This document shows, piece by piece, positions 44,913-54,948 of a stretch of 64,000 nucleotides of DNA (position 1 is its first letter; the number at the start of each line of letters is the position of its first letter). The notes under the pieces were generated by a model that was given only the letters and a program-made list of their open reading frames with translations, was not told the DNA's origin and did no database searches. Location of the stretch: contig BJOX01000241.1 of NCBI GenBank assembly GCA_009731375.1, forward strand, positions 66,782 through 130,781. The letters run 5' to 3'. Source of the stretch: Paulinella micropora. Lineage: Eukaryota; Cercozoa; Imbricatea; Euglyphida. The position numbers and the translations under genes were made by a program.

Positions 44913-45006
44913 AGTTTGTTTCGGTTGTATATCTAACCAAAAATAATTTTTATTCGGATTAATTATTATCCAATATATACAACCTACGGTCGCAGACAGT
45001 ATACTG

Positions 45007-48000
45007 ATGTCACAATATAAATCGCTCTTAAGCCTTAATGACTTGGCTGTTGATAGTCTAGATAAAAAATTTAGACCTAACCAATACCAACATAGTGGGT
45101 TTAAATATAGACAGATTTTCCAGAAGATGCCGACCCCGTAAATCTTTACTATACTGACGGAAGATTTGATACACGACTGGCTACCAAAAGCACAGCGGAC
45201 ATTAAAGAAGAAAAAAATTTATACTACACAGAGCAACGAGTTAGGGACAGCGACGAAGTTAAAGCCTCAACTCAACACAGAAGCAATACTTCCAATCCGC
45301 ACCAAACCAGTTTATACAATTTGATAGATACAAACATATCCGCACAAACGGTCGGTCAATACTTAACATACAACGACCTTGAAGGCAAATGGAAAAATAC
45401 TTACTTAGGGTCAATTGACACGCTCTCCGATGTAGTCATAACAGCACCAATAGCCACTAATAGTTATCTAACATATAATTCGGTCAACTGGGTAAATAAA
45501 ACCTTTCCGATAAATGTTGATGATTTCGGCAACATTAATATGGGCGAAACTCGTGATATAACAGGAGTAAATTTACTGATGTTGATGCTTGGATATTTGA
45601 GCATAATGATAATAATGCTAAAGTATCAGCGAGTGGAAGTATAGATAGCCACAGCGATGTGACTATAGACGCACCATCAAACAATCAATTACTCATTTAT
45701 AGCACAGGACAATGGAGAAATACAACTTCACCCTTTCTGAGATTAGATGGAACCGCGACTATGACAGGCGGACTAAATATGGGTGGTTATGCTATTTCAG
45801 GGGCTTCTACATATAATGGAATTAATCTCGCAAATCTCTCAGTTGATAGCACGGTGGTCAAACTAACAGGAGACCAAATAGCAGGAAATAAAAAATTTAC
45901 ATCAACTTTAGAAATAAGTGGTTCATCCAATCCTGCTTCGTTTGATGGTATCGGTATAGCCTTTGCCACAAAAATAGGAATGATTATAGCACAGAAAACA
46001 GCGACAACAACTTTTTATCCGATACAAATAAGTGGTTCGTATGTAGAGTTATATTCAGGTAATACTCTAATCACGACAGCATCTGGAACAACATTGAGTT
46101 TGAACAGCAACAAAATAACAAATTTAGCAACTCCGACAGCATCAACAGACGGGGCTAACAAAGGTTATGTTGATGATAATTTCGTAAAACTAACAACAGA
46201 CCAAACCATAGGAGGAACCAAAACTTTTAGTAATGTAATAAATGCGAGTGCTGGTATTGATATGAAAAGTCAAAGCATAACAAATGTAAATCTTGTTGAT
46301 GGTGTAGATGTTTCTGGTCTTGACACTTGGGTGGTTAAACTAACAGGAAACCAAACCATAGCAGGAATTAAGACATATAGCAGTGGTATTGAAATAACAG
46401 GAAATTCAATAAATTCAACAACAAAGGGAACATTAATCATTTTTAATTCTACAAGTAATATCGGGTCAATGGCTAGTTTAGATATGAAAACAAATACGTA
46501 TTATAATTTTGAGATTTCAGCAAAAAAAAATTAGTTTTATTATTGATGGGACAATTGTTTCGTGGTTTAATGCTACTGGTTTAGATTGTAATAGTAGTAG
46601 GATTGTTAATCTAGGAGCGCCACAGAATGCGAATGAAGCGGTTAATAGACAATATCTAGATGATAATTGTGTGAAACTAACAGGAGACCAATCCATAGCA
46701 GGGATTAAAAGATTTACGGGAACAACAAGAGTTGATAATTTGGAACTTTGGGGAGATGCCGATTTCGCCACTCATAATATCACAAGATGCGGAAACCTTA
46801 CCATGGATGGAGCCCGATTATTAATTCAAACAGGTGGCGACATATTTTTAACACAGACATCAGGCAATCAACAATATTTCATATATACTCTAACTACTGC
46901 TTCAAGTGGAACCGCAGACCAAAGAGGTTATGTATTCACGAATGTAGCCTTTGATGCGGGAAAAGGGGCGGGGCTTTATATTTCAAAACTTTTGGACAGC
47001 AAAATTGTTTCATCCGATATTGTTCGTTTTAATAATGCTGGTGGTATGCGTTTTTATGGTGCTTTGGATATGAATTCTAACAACATAACAAGTGCTGCAA
47101 CAATAACAGGAACATCAATTACTTCAACTGCTGGAATAACTACAACAACATTAACAGCAAGCGGATTAATTACGGCGAATGCGGGATTAACAGGAACAAC
47201 ATTAACAACAAGCGGATTATTAACAGCGGATGGTGGATGTAAGTTATCTATTCAAAATAAAGTAGATGGAGGAAACGGACAAGGCATATTTCTGTGGGAT
47301 ACAGACAATCCAAGTTGGGGTATTTATATGGCGACATCAGGTGCGAGTAAAAGTTTAATAGCAGGCTCTGCTGTTGCTGGTAATGATTTTACTTCGTATG
47401 GTTTTCGTTGTAGAGTTGCTAATGATGCTACAATGGGCTTTATATGGGAGAACTCTTCTGAACAATTGTTAATGTCGTTGAATGGGGCAAACGGGACTTT
47501 ATGGACAAAAGGATTAATTACCGCAAATGCAGGTATAACAACAACAACAACTAGTGGTTTTTCGACACTAAGACAAAGACCAAGTTCTACTTACGACCCA
47601 CAAATATATATGAAATCAGGAGGATATTCAAATTATGGTGTAGTCTGTGCATCTCAGGGAATTCTCCATGCTTGGACTACTTCAAACTCTACGGGCGAGC
47701 CTTCTGGTAGTCATAATTATGTTCCTCTTAATGGTGCTTGGACAAACTCATCGGACAGGAGATTAAAATCAGATATTCAAACATTAAACTGCAGTGATTG
47801 TTGCGAGAAACTAATGAAATTAAATTGTTGTTCGTATTATTGGAAATCAGATGAGAAGAAACAGAAAAAGAACCACGGATTTATTGCTGATAAAGTTAAA
47901 AAAATATTTCCAGAATTTGTATCCGAAAGCGGAATAAAAGCAGACGATGGAGAAAGCAACCTTGAAGGCATAACATATACAGATTTTATACCAATATTGG

Positions 48001-48158
48001 TCAGTGCTTTTCAACATACAGCTACCGTTGTAAACGGTATGGCAGAAAAGATAGTTAATTTAGAAAAAGAAAATAAAACTTTACTTAGTATATTACAAGA
48101 CCAAGCAAACCAATCAGCAGAACTGAGAACGGGAGTATTTCCTTCTAATGCTCCCTAG
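45007..48158 (+). pseudogene. Trimeric fibre protein with S74 chaperone
   Basis: About 1050 codons. The N-terminus (MSQYKSLLSLNDLAVDSL) continues through VNLYYTDGRFDTRLATKST, an anchor-like region, then shaft repeats (LTGDQxIAG, GLITANAG). The C-terminus is the S74 chaperone: SSDRRLKSDIQTLN with the catalytic Ser/Lys region, and GFIADKVKKIFPEF; a terminal coiled coil follows. Frame breaks near 45064, 45113, 45577 and 46528, the last in an A8 run. Frames 45659-46534 and 46509-48158 are long and clean, so few errors separate it from an intact gene. Shorter than element 1, with fewer shaft modules. Confidence 0.88.
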
Positions 48159-48483
48159 ATTACATCCACCAGTCATAGAAGTAGATGGTGAACTGACACC
48201 AGAGTTGAAGAACCGCGTGCTAGATGTCCAAATTAAGCAGGAAGAAAAAAAATTAGACCACGAATACGAGGACAACTGGGATTGTTGTATGACTAAGCAA
48301 AAAACTGACAGCAGACTTATTAAGTATCTGTTTCAAATGGGTATCATTATCGCCATTATTACCCTTTGTATCATGAGGTTGTCTGAAAAGAACTTACCGT
48401 GCGAGGTTGCCAACACTTATGTAGGTATTTTGACCTTACTCATCGGCATTTGCCTTCCTTCGCCTTCTTCGTCCAAAAAGTAA
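48148..48483 (+). CDS. Small single-pass membrane protein
   Basis: Intact, 111 residues. The ATG overlaps the fibre stop by 11 bases, implying tight coupling. N-terminal part MLPRLHPPVIEVDGELTPEL is polar and helical, then a hydrophobic segment (LFQMGIIIAIITLCIM, about residues 63-78), a CEVANTYVG turn and a second hydrophobic stretch (ILTLLIGICL). Two membrane passes are possible. Likely a virion or assembly membrane protein; no family recognised. Confidence 0.75.
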   Translation: MLPRLHPPVIEVDGELTPELKNRVLDVQIKQEEKKLDHEYEDNWDCCMTKQKTDSRLIKYLFQMGIIIAIITLCIMRLSEKNLPCEVANTYVGILTLLIGICLPSPSSSKK

Positions 48484-48501
48484 ATTAAAAAATAAAAATG
48501 A

Positions 48502-48738
48502 ATGATATATAAAATGAAGTATTGTCAATCTTGTAAACTCTTCTATCCACCCATATTTTTTATAAGCAAAAAATGGAAATTGTGTAAGGAATGTGGTACC
48601 TGTCGCAAAAAAAAGCATGTTAATAATGTGGTATGTGTTCATATGAATAAACAGAAATATTGTTTGTTGTGTATAACGGCAGAAAATAAACTAGAAAAAA
48701 TAACTCATTCTGAACCGTGGACAGAGTGGATGGATTAA
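48502..48738 (+). CDS. Small zinc-ribbon-like protein
   Basis: 78 residues with CQSC, CKEC, CRKKK and CVHMNKQKYCLLC: four Cys pairs with one His, a zinc-ribbon or double-zinc pattern. It resembles the zinc protein at 9462 of element 1, which is beside the integrase there. A second ATG four codons in (MKYCQSC) is possible. Function unknown. Confidence 0.65.
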   Translation: MIYKMKYCQSCKLFYPPIFFISKKWKLCKECGTCRKKKHVNNVVCVHMNKQKYCLLCITAENKLEKITHSEPWTEWMD

Positions 48739-48857
48739 ATATCATTACACTCATACAAATGTATTTTATACCACGAAGCATCATTTGAACATATTAAAGG
48801 TTTAGCTTCATCAAAACTAACACACCAATCACTCATCGGCTTATACACACATTTCAT
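48735..48857 (-). CDS. Small minus-strand Cys protein
   Basis: ATG at 48857 gives a 40-residue frame, MKCVYKPMSDWCVSFDEA onward, overlapping the end of the plus-strand zinc gene by 4 bases. In element 1 the same residues are preceded in frame by CLYCIQKG; here a 5-base duplication (ATGAA) places those upstream codons (to 48960) in another frame and creates this ATG. Conservation with different endings suggests a real but degenerating gene. Confidence 0.4.
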   Translation of the reverse strand: MKCVYKPMSDWCVSFDEAKPLICSNDASWYKIHLYECNDI

Positions 48858-49003
48858 TTAAATTTGGTTTCTGTTCCTTTTTGAATACAATAAATACAAC
48901 TTTCATTTTTTTTAACACTGACCCGTGAATAGAAATCACAAGCGGTCCGAGCAGAAATATTAATTAATAAAAGTTTATAAATGTAAATATAGAGGGCATC
49001 ACA

Positions 49004-49375
49004 ATGGCGGACTATAAATACCAAAAGATTATTTTTCTGAGTAATGATTTTCCAGGCGGGGTTAATGGTAGCAAGACATTTGACAAAAACATTCAAATGA
49101 ACTTTACACCAACCAGAATGAATGTTAAATTTATCCACTATATGAATGACTTAGCAGAGACAAAAACAAAAGTCCTTCATATGGACCGCATTGGGATTAT
49201 TGGCACATTCGCCGACAGTGATGTGGCAAACATTTCGAATCTCAGCTACAACTTAGGTATTATTAATTGGACCGACGGGCAATACACTTTTAAAGTGCTT
49301 AAAACGGACAATGGCGATATTGAGACTGACCCCTTGGGCGGAAGAATTGTTATTTATTTAGAATTCGTTGCGTAG
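49004..49375 (+). CDS. Conserved small virion-module protein
   Basis: Intact, 123 residues (MADYKYQKIIFLSNDFPGG at the start, GGRIVIYLEFVA at the end). Alternating hydrophobic pattern suggests a beta fold. Element 1 has a 5'-truncated copy in the same place, upstream of the ATPase. Downstream lie two hairpins, GTTGCGTAGCAAC and GTTATGAATT/AATTCATAAC. No known domain; a minor capsid or morphogenesis role is inferred from position only. Confidence 0.7.
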   Translation: MADYKYQKIIFLSNDFPGGVNGSKTFDKNIQMNFTPTRMNVKFIHYMNDLAETKTKVLHMDRIGIIGTFADSDVANISNLSYNLGIINWTDGQYTFKVLKTDNGDIETDPLGGRIVIYLEFVA

Positions 49376-49434
49376 CAACAATGTTATGAATTAAAAAATT
49401 CATAACTATTTCTCGGTTGACAAAATATAGAGTG

Positions 49435-50251
49435 ATGGAAAAAATTAACGATATACGAGTTAGACCAGTCAGACAAAATGGAGATGGCGACAAGTTGGCA
49501 AAAGGATATAAGTTATTTGATGAGCCGTATGCTAATATTTTTCTTCTCGCTCGCAAGAAGAGTGGCAAGACGACCGCACTGTTCGAAATCCTGAAACGAA
49601 CGACCGACAAAAAGACCCGCATTGTTATTATTGCCAGCACGATACACAAGGACCACATCTACAAAGAAATGCTTAAACACTTCAAGAAGAAGGGAAACCC
49701 GATGGCGATATACACATATTTGAAAACTGACGGATACAGTGTGCGAGTTAGACAAGCTCAATAAGCCAGACGAAGAGCAAGAAGAAGGCGAGATTGTACA
49801 GGACCGCCAAGAAGAACCGAAGCCGAAGTTTCTTTATTTTGGAAAAGAAGATGAAAAGAAAAAGGACGGAGAAGATAAGCCCCCAAGACCGAGCAAATAT
49901 ATTACACCAGAAGTCGTTTTCGTGTTAGATGACCTCGGCTCAGGTTTAAGGGATAAGTCCGTGAGTGACCTGTTGAAAAAAAATAGGCATTACAAAAGTA
50001 AGGTGATTATGAGCTCGCAATACCTACAAGACCTATCTCCTGCTAGTTTAAAACAGCTTGATTATATTTTAATCTTTGGTGGACAGAGTGTGGATAAGAT
50101 GGAACTCGTATATAAACATTTAGACCTTGGATATGAGTTTGATTACTTCCTAAACGGATATCACGAAGCGACGAAGGAAAGATTTAACTTTTTGTATGTA
50201 GATGCGGTGTCTGATAAATTACAAAAGAACTTTAATTTTCGTTTTAAGTAA
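49435..50251 (+). pseudogene. A32/FtsK-type genome-packaging ATPase, one deletion
   Basis: ATG at 49435. Walker A LLARKKSGKTT at residues 38-47, Walker B VVFVLDDLG around residue 160, then KVIMSSQYLQDL. An 8-base loss near 49743 (ATTGATTA present in element 1) shifts frame after TDGYSV; the rest is open to 50251. The C-terminal 40 residues (EFDYFLNGYHEATKERF) are intact here, unlike element 1. Drives packaging of DNA into the capsid. Confidence 0.9.
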
Positions 50252-50285
50252 TTTTATCATTTATTTTTTTTAGAACTATATATAG

Positions 50286-50620
50286 ATGCCAACATCACTA
50301 GTGATTATCAGTAGTCCATCAGGTTACAATATCAGCTACAATCCAAGTATGCCACAGAAAGGGCGAGCCCTTTCAAACCCAAATTTAGCAGGAGGAAGAA
50401 AGAAGAAAGGAAAAAAGAAACAAACAGGAGGCAAAGTTAATTGGGCGAAAGTAGAAAAAGCAGCCGCAAATGTTGAAAGATGGTTGAGAAAGAACAAAGC
50501 TATATCAAGGGGTGCTACTTTTCTTAACGACATTGAGTGCCATATGCTGGTAAGGTTGCGATGGCTGCGGTTAAGAAAGGATACGGGAAGCAACGAGGCG
50601 GAGCAGTCAAATTTCGTTAA
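50286..50620 (+). pseudogene. Basic Gly-rich minor capsid/core-like protein
   Basis: MPTSLVIISSPSGYNI, then PNLAGGRKKKGKK, a helix NVERWLRKNKAISRGA, and a 1-base loss near 50533 after LNDI; in the other frame the end (GVPYAGKVAM, GYGKQRGGAVKFR) stops at 50620. LAGG followed by R fits the adenain cleavage pattern (M/I/L)-x-G-G|x. Likely a processed DNA-binding or cement protein (inference). Confidence 0.6.
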
Positions 50621-50704
50621 CCGCCAACCCGTTTAATGTAAAATCTTATATTAATTTTTTTTTGCTCAATATACAACCTACAGTTGTAAACTGTAATAGT
50701 AGTA

Positions 50705-51592
50705 ATGCGAAGTAAACCAAAGAAGAAACTTAAACAACGACCACCGAAGATACAGAACCAAAGATGGCAGACCATATATCAAAGTGAAAGGTAAACGAGC
50801 ATATCTCAACTTTGGCGAGAAAACGAATGACCTTTCAACACTTCAAATTGTTAAACTGTTTTTGAAATATATGAAAAGGAACACCCTTTCCCGCTTTGAG
50901 AAGCGGAGCTTCGCAATCAAATCCAGAGGTCGTAGGAGCAGAGCTCCTACAATAGCTAAGTCCGAATTTGACCGTCTTGAATACGAGAACCGCAACCAGA
51001 TACAAGACAACTCACAGAAAAAATATGACCTGATACACGAGCAGGAAGAAAAGGAAAAGAAGAAAAGGGAAGAGACAGACGAAGAAAAGAAAAGAAGAGA
51101 TAGGAAGGAGGATGCTGAAATGAAGGAACGAGAAGAAGAAAAGAAGAGGGCGATAGCTAATATACAACTGATTAATATGGAATCAATAGAACACCAGAAA
51201 AATAACAATCTTTTAACAATGCCTACGACACCAGCACCAAAAAGGGTGAAAACACCGCAGTCTGGCAAAATAAAAGATGTAACCAAAGAAATGAAAGCCA
51301 AAGACTCAAAATATAGGCAAATAGAACGGAAAAAAATCGTTAATGAAATGATAGATGGTCGTAGAGTCAATCCGAAGCTAACTAATAAGGAAATAATAAA
51401 TAAACTAGCGGAAGTAGGATTTATTATCCCGATGGTTAAATCTGGCAAAAATAAGTCTAATTATAAAAATTCAATGAAACAGTTTCTTTACAATCACAAA
51501 ACAACGATCGGAATAAAAACACCAGCGGATGGATGGGCTAGATTGGTGCTTGGTTTTCTAAGAAAATAGCAACAACAAAAATTTAGCACCAC
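50705..51592 (+). pseudogene. Coiled-coil protein upstream of protease
   Basis: ATG at 50705 (MRSKPKKKLKQRPP); a 2-base loss near 50752 shifts into the long frame 50784-51569 (KGKRAYLNFGEKTND onward). A palindromic insertion (about 50897-50953) adds in-frame residues (RFEKRSFAIKSRGRRSRAPT) absent from element 1. Coiled coil then C-terminal domain ending GWARLVLGF and TAG at 51567-51569; restoring one T would extend it to 51592. The protease frame resumes directly after this TAG in the same phase. Confidence 0.6.
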
Positions 51593-52313
51593 CGCCATTT
51601 CCACCAGCGGAAAGAAAAGAGAACAACAGCCACAACCAGAACCACAACCAGAACCACAACCAGAACCACAACCAGAACCACAACCAGAAGAACCACTGCC
51701 ACAACCAGAACCACAACCAGAAGAAAAAGAAAAACCAGAAGAACAACCACCAGCCGAAGATGAGGATGCTAGAGACTTAATAACTCAATTACAAAATAAA
51801 CCAGCACAAAGCGGGACAGGCTACCGCGGGCTAATGACGGATGAAATAGACAACATTATGAAAAAGCACGATTGGTATTTAAGGACTGTTGCTAGCGACG
51901 AAATAAACAAATTGAAGCCAGAAAAAAGAAAGAAGTATGGGTTTATTATGAACACAGACCCAAGCACCAAAAAAGGGCAACATTGGATTGCTGTTTATAT
52001 TTCTTTAGACGGTGATAGAAGTATAGAGATATATGACCCTCTCGCACTGTATAAGCCGACTGACCTTTTCCAACACCAAATGAAACAGCTTATTGAAAAG
52101 AGTAAGCCGAGCACATACTTATTAATGAAGATTAATCAGGTTAAAAACCAAAGTGATACAACAGATACTTGTGGGTGGCATAATATTAGGTTTTTGTTAG
52201 AAAGAGCGAAAGGAAACCGCTTTAAATTTGCCAGCGGTTGGACGGACTTAAAAGAAAAAGAAGCGGAGGAGTTGAAAGCCCAGAACGGCTACGGATTTGA
52301 CACCTTTATCTAA
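51570..52313 (+). CDS. Adenain/Ulp1-type cysteine protease
   Basis: A Pro/Gln/Glu linker (QPEPQPEPQPEP, 51620-51760) leads into a catalytic domain whose first Met is at 51834 (MTDEIDNIM), giving 159 residues from there. Catalytic order: GQHWIAVY (His, near residue 49 of that form), IYDPLA (Asp, near 66), DTCGWHN (Cys, near 111). This is the C5/Ulp1 fold used by adenoviruses, Polintons and virophages to cleave capsid precursors. The catalytic part is intact. Whether translation starts at 51834 or the linker is fused to the upstream coiled-coil protein is open. Confidence 0.88.
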   Translation, partial: QQQKFSTTAISTSGKKREQQPQPEPQPEPQPEPQPEPQPEEPLPQPEPQPEEKEKPEEQPPAEDEDARDLITQLQNKPAQSGTGYRGLMTDEIDNIMKKHDWYLRTVASDEINKLKPEKRKKYGFIMNTDPSTKKGQHWIAVYISLDGDRSIEIYDPLALYKPTDLFQHQMKQLIEKSKPSTYLLMKINQVKNQSDTTDTCGWHNIRFLLERAKGNRFKFASGWTDLKEKEAEELKAQNGYGFDTFI

Positions 52314-52369
52314 GCAATTATCGACTACATCGATAGATGTAAAGCAAAAATATATTTTCCATTATATAG

Positions 52370-52425
52370 AAACTTTTGAAAAAGTTTCACAAAACCCGTG
52401 GAGATGCGGAGGCGAAGTCTCCGCA
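52370..52425 (+). repeat. Dispersed palindromic repeat, family A, before penton
   Basis: AACTTTTGAAAAAGTTTCAC, AAAACCCGTGGAGA, then TGCGGAGGCGAAGTCTCCGCA, ending exactly at the penton ATG (52426). GCGGAG and CTCCGC pair. Closest relative is the copy inside PolB at 59056-59114. Confidence 0.8.
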
Positions 52426-53241
52426 ATGGAATATAGGGGAGGCAGGAGCTCTAACATTTACTATGTCAACAGCAAAAATAGGATAAACGGCATGGACAGT
52501 GATTTCACTCACTCCATTGAGATGAAATCACTAGACAACCCGACACACTGTAAAATTCTTCATATCTATGTGCCAAAGTCGTATTATTCGGTGGCTTCAC
52601 CATATAATACTTTTACACTTAGCGAAAACGGGTATGAGGCTTTAATTACGATACCTGAGGGAAACTACACAATGAATAACTTAAAAAATAAACTGGCCGA
52701 GGTGCTAACCGCAGACAGCCCGAGTCATTACACATACACAATAACGAGCAACAACACAAACACCGACCCAGAAGACGGTAAACTATTATTTACAGTAGCG
52801 GGCAATCCCATCAACATCCAACCGCGGTTTGTATTTGATGATGAAACTCGCATCCACGAAATTATGGGGTTTGAGCGGTCATCTACTTATTTCTTCGTCA
52901 ATAATACATTGAGGTCTCCAAATGTCATAATCTTGACTGGTGAAAAATCATTGTATTTACAGTCGGATTTAGTCGGTGAAGGTGATAACCACGTGCTCCA
53001 AGAAATATACACAGCGAACGAAATCCCGTTCGGCTCTGTTATCTACGATGGAAGCGGGTCGGAGTATGGTAAACGGTCATCTACGAGTTCAAGCAATGTG
53101 TATCGGTTTTACTTAACTGACGAAAACGACCAACCCATTAACCTAAACGGTTTGGGTATTGTTATGACTTTGTTGATTTATCGCGAGACGAATTATTTTA
53201 ATTTATTTACATCATTTTTTAATTTGTTAAAAAGCCGTTAA
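52426..53241 (+). CDS. Penton-type minor capsid protein
   Basis: Intact, 271 residues from MEYRGGRSSNIYYVNSKNRI. It has a conserved N-terminal region (DFTHSIEMKSLDNPTHCKIL, YVPKSYYSVASPYNTF), a central beta-rich part, and the C-terminal RETNYFNLFTSFF. Size and location directly before the MCP match the single jelly-roll penton of polinton-like viruses, which occupies the vertices. An upstream in-frame extension to 52297 reads through the repeat and is unlikely. Element 1 has only the two ends of this gene. Confidence 0.8.
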   Translation: MEYRGGRSSNIYYVNSKNRINGMDSDFTHSIEMKSLDNPTHCKILHIYVPKSYYSVASPYNTFTLSENGYEALITIPEGNYTMNNLKNKLAEVLTADSPSHYTYTITSNNTNTDPEDGKLLFTVAGNPINIQPRFVFDDETRIHEIMGFERSSTYFFVNNTLRSPNVIILTGEKSLYLQSDLVGEGDNHVLQEIYTANEIPFGSVIYDGSGSEYGKRSSTSSSNVYRFYLTDENDQPINLNGLGIVMTLLIYRETNYFNLFTSFFNLLKSR

Positions 53242-53304
53242 TTAATTATTTATTTTTTTCTCATATTAAAATATAAGACGACGGAAAAAAACCTGAAAAC
53301 AAAA

Positions 53305-54786
53305 ATGCCAACACAACACGGAGGCGAACTAGATTTCAGCAAGACTGACTACATTAGTGCTTCTTATCGTTTGAATAAGCTTACCCCTCGTGAGGGTTCT
53401 GTTGATGTTACTGTAACCACCGCAGGTGGACAGGAAAGCAACTTTGACCTTATTAGCCGCCCGTTTAACTTGGCTCGCTCTGTTTTGAGTTTTAATTATG
53501 CTCCACCAGCGGGTGGCGGTGCTGGTAGATGGAATAAGGTGTATATGGATTGTTTGGCTCCAATCAGCCAGATACAATTGATTACAAGAGGTGGTGTTTA
53601 TTTGTGCGATATTAATGAAGTCGGAAATGTCACCAAGATGATTTGGAAACCCGAAACCTCGATTAAAGATTTCCTTGCTTTGGAAAATCACGAGAATGGT
53701 ATTGGTGCTGGTTGTATGCTTCAAAAGTGTAATGCTGATAGCAAAATAGATATTTCAACCTCACCCGCCGTAAAGGAAGCATTCAGGACTACAATGACTG
53801 ATGCTGGTAATACTGTAGCGGCGAGTGTAAAAGCAATTTTTAGCGAACCATCAGTATCAGTTCGCAGACATAATGACCTATGTATTGCCGATGGAACGGG
53901 TCAATTATCAGTAGTTAATGTAGCATACAATGAAGCCAAATATTTTGAGGGAGGTGCTGATAACAACGCAACACCTTTAATTAATGTAAAAATTAACCTT
54001 GGAATGCTTTACAATACTATTTTCGCTCTGGATAAAACTATTATGTTTCCAGAAATTTTGACTTTGCGAATTGTTTGGCAAACATCTCCAAAGATTTATT
54101 ATTACAACAACGACGAACTAAGCATTGGTGGTGGACCACTTACAGCTGCTGCTGGAAATGTTGCCGTTAAAAATCTCAACCTTTTCTTAGCTGTTGAAAC
54201 TAACCCAGATGTTATTCAATCTATTCAACCAAAGATTATGAGCCCCGAAGGCATGAGTTTCAATATTGATTATCCTCACTTGTATAAAAACACGATTGGC
54301 ACAGCTTCAACCTCTCAAAATGTTATCCTTAGATTTGACAGAGGACACGGACGACGAATTAAGAAGATTTATCACTCTGTATTCCACGCGACCGAAAATA
54401 AGAACACTGCTTATGACAATAGCAATCTGCTCGGTTCTAAGGTCCAAACTTTTTATACCACACTAGACGGGGCACGACTTCAGGAATTCAATGTTGATTG
54501 TCAAACTGGAAAACTGGAAGACTATATGTATCTTAAGCCGAAGTTGGAAGGCTCTGCTTTGATGAATAGCGATGTTTATCAATACAACTGGGTTTGGTGC
54601 GACAGCTTTGACAATACTCGCCCGCTGTGGAGCAAGGACCAAAATGAAATCAGTGGATTAAGTCTAGACACCGAGCGACGATGGGAGTTTATTGCTACCA
54701 CTGCCAATATCCAATCCAATCATTACACATTTGTCGTCACTCAGCAAGAAGTAACTGTTAAGAACGGTACCATTACTAGGACCTAA
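53305..54786 (+). CDS. MCP: Double jelly-roll major capsid protein
   Basis: Intact, 493 residues. It forms the icosahedral capsid lattice. Starts MPTQHGGELDFSKTDYISAS; landmarks are RPFNLARSVLSF (about 52-63), GVYLCD, VTKMIWKPETS, GAGCMLQKCNADSKID, LGMLYNTIFALDKTIMFPEI (from about 232) and LWSKDQNEISGL near the end. Length is within the usual PLV/Polinton range. Upstream sequence has the T-rich tract followed by AAAATATA seen before other virion genes. The best-preserved homologue of the broken copy at 20059. Confidence 0.93.
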   Translation: MPTQHGGELDFSKTDYISASYRLNKLTPREGSVDVTVTTAGGQESNFDLISRPFNLARSVLSFNYAPPAGGGAGRWNKVYMDCLAPISQIQLITRGGVYLCDINEVGNVTKMIWKPETSIKDFLALENHENGIGAGCMLQKCNADSKIDISTSPAVKEAFRTTMTDAGNTVAASVKAIFSEPSVSVRRHNDLCIADGTGQLSVVNVAYNEAKYFEGGADNNATPLINVKINLGMLYNTIFALDKTIMFPEILTLRIVWQTSPKIYYYNNDELSIGGGPLTAAAGNVAVKNLNLFLAVETNPDVIQSIQPKIMSPEGMSFNIDYPHLYKNTIGTASTSQNVILRFDRGHGRRIKKIYHSVFHATENKNTAYDNSNLLGSKVQTFYTTLDGARLQEFNVDCQTGKLEDYMYLKPKLEGSALMNSDVYQYNWVWCDSFDNTRPLWSKDQNEISGLSLDTERRWEFIATTANIQSNHYTFVVTQQEVTVKNGTITRT

Positions 54787-54787
54787 T

Positions 54788-54818
54788 GAACCTTTTTAAA
54801 AAAAAGCTTCACCAAAAA
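54788..54818 (+). repeat. Family A partial copy after MCP
   Basis: GAACCTTTTTAAAAAAAAGC then TTCACC and A-rich sequence, two bases after the MCP stop. Lacks the GGAGGTGCGGAG part. Confidence 0.65.
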
Positions 54819-54905
54819 AATTAATAAAAAATTTAGATTTATTTTTTTCTTAGAATATACAACCTACGGCCCTAGACAGTACAACTCCGCACTTTTGAAA
54901 AAATA

Positions 54906-54948
54906 GTTTTTTGAGGTTGTAGGAGGTTTTTTTGTAAAAAAAGCTCCT
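54906..54948 (+). repeat. Dispersed palindromic repeat, family B
   Basis: GTTTTTTGAGGTTGTAGGAG, T/A-rich loop, AGCTCCT, ending exactly at the ATG at 54949. GTAGGAG pairs with CTCCTAT with one mismatch at the ATG. Confidence 0.78.
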
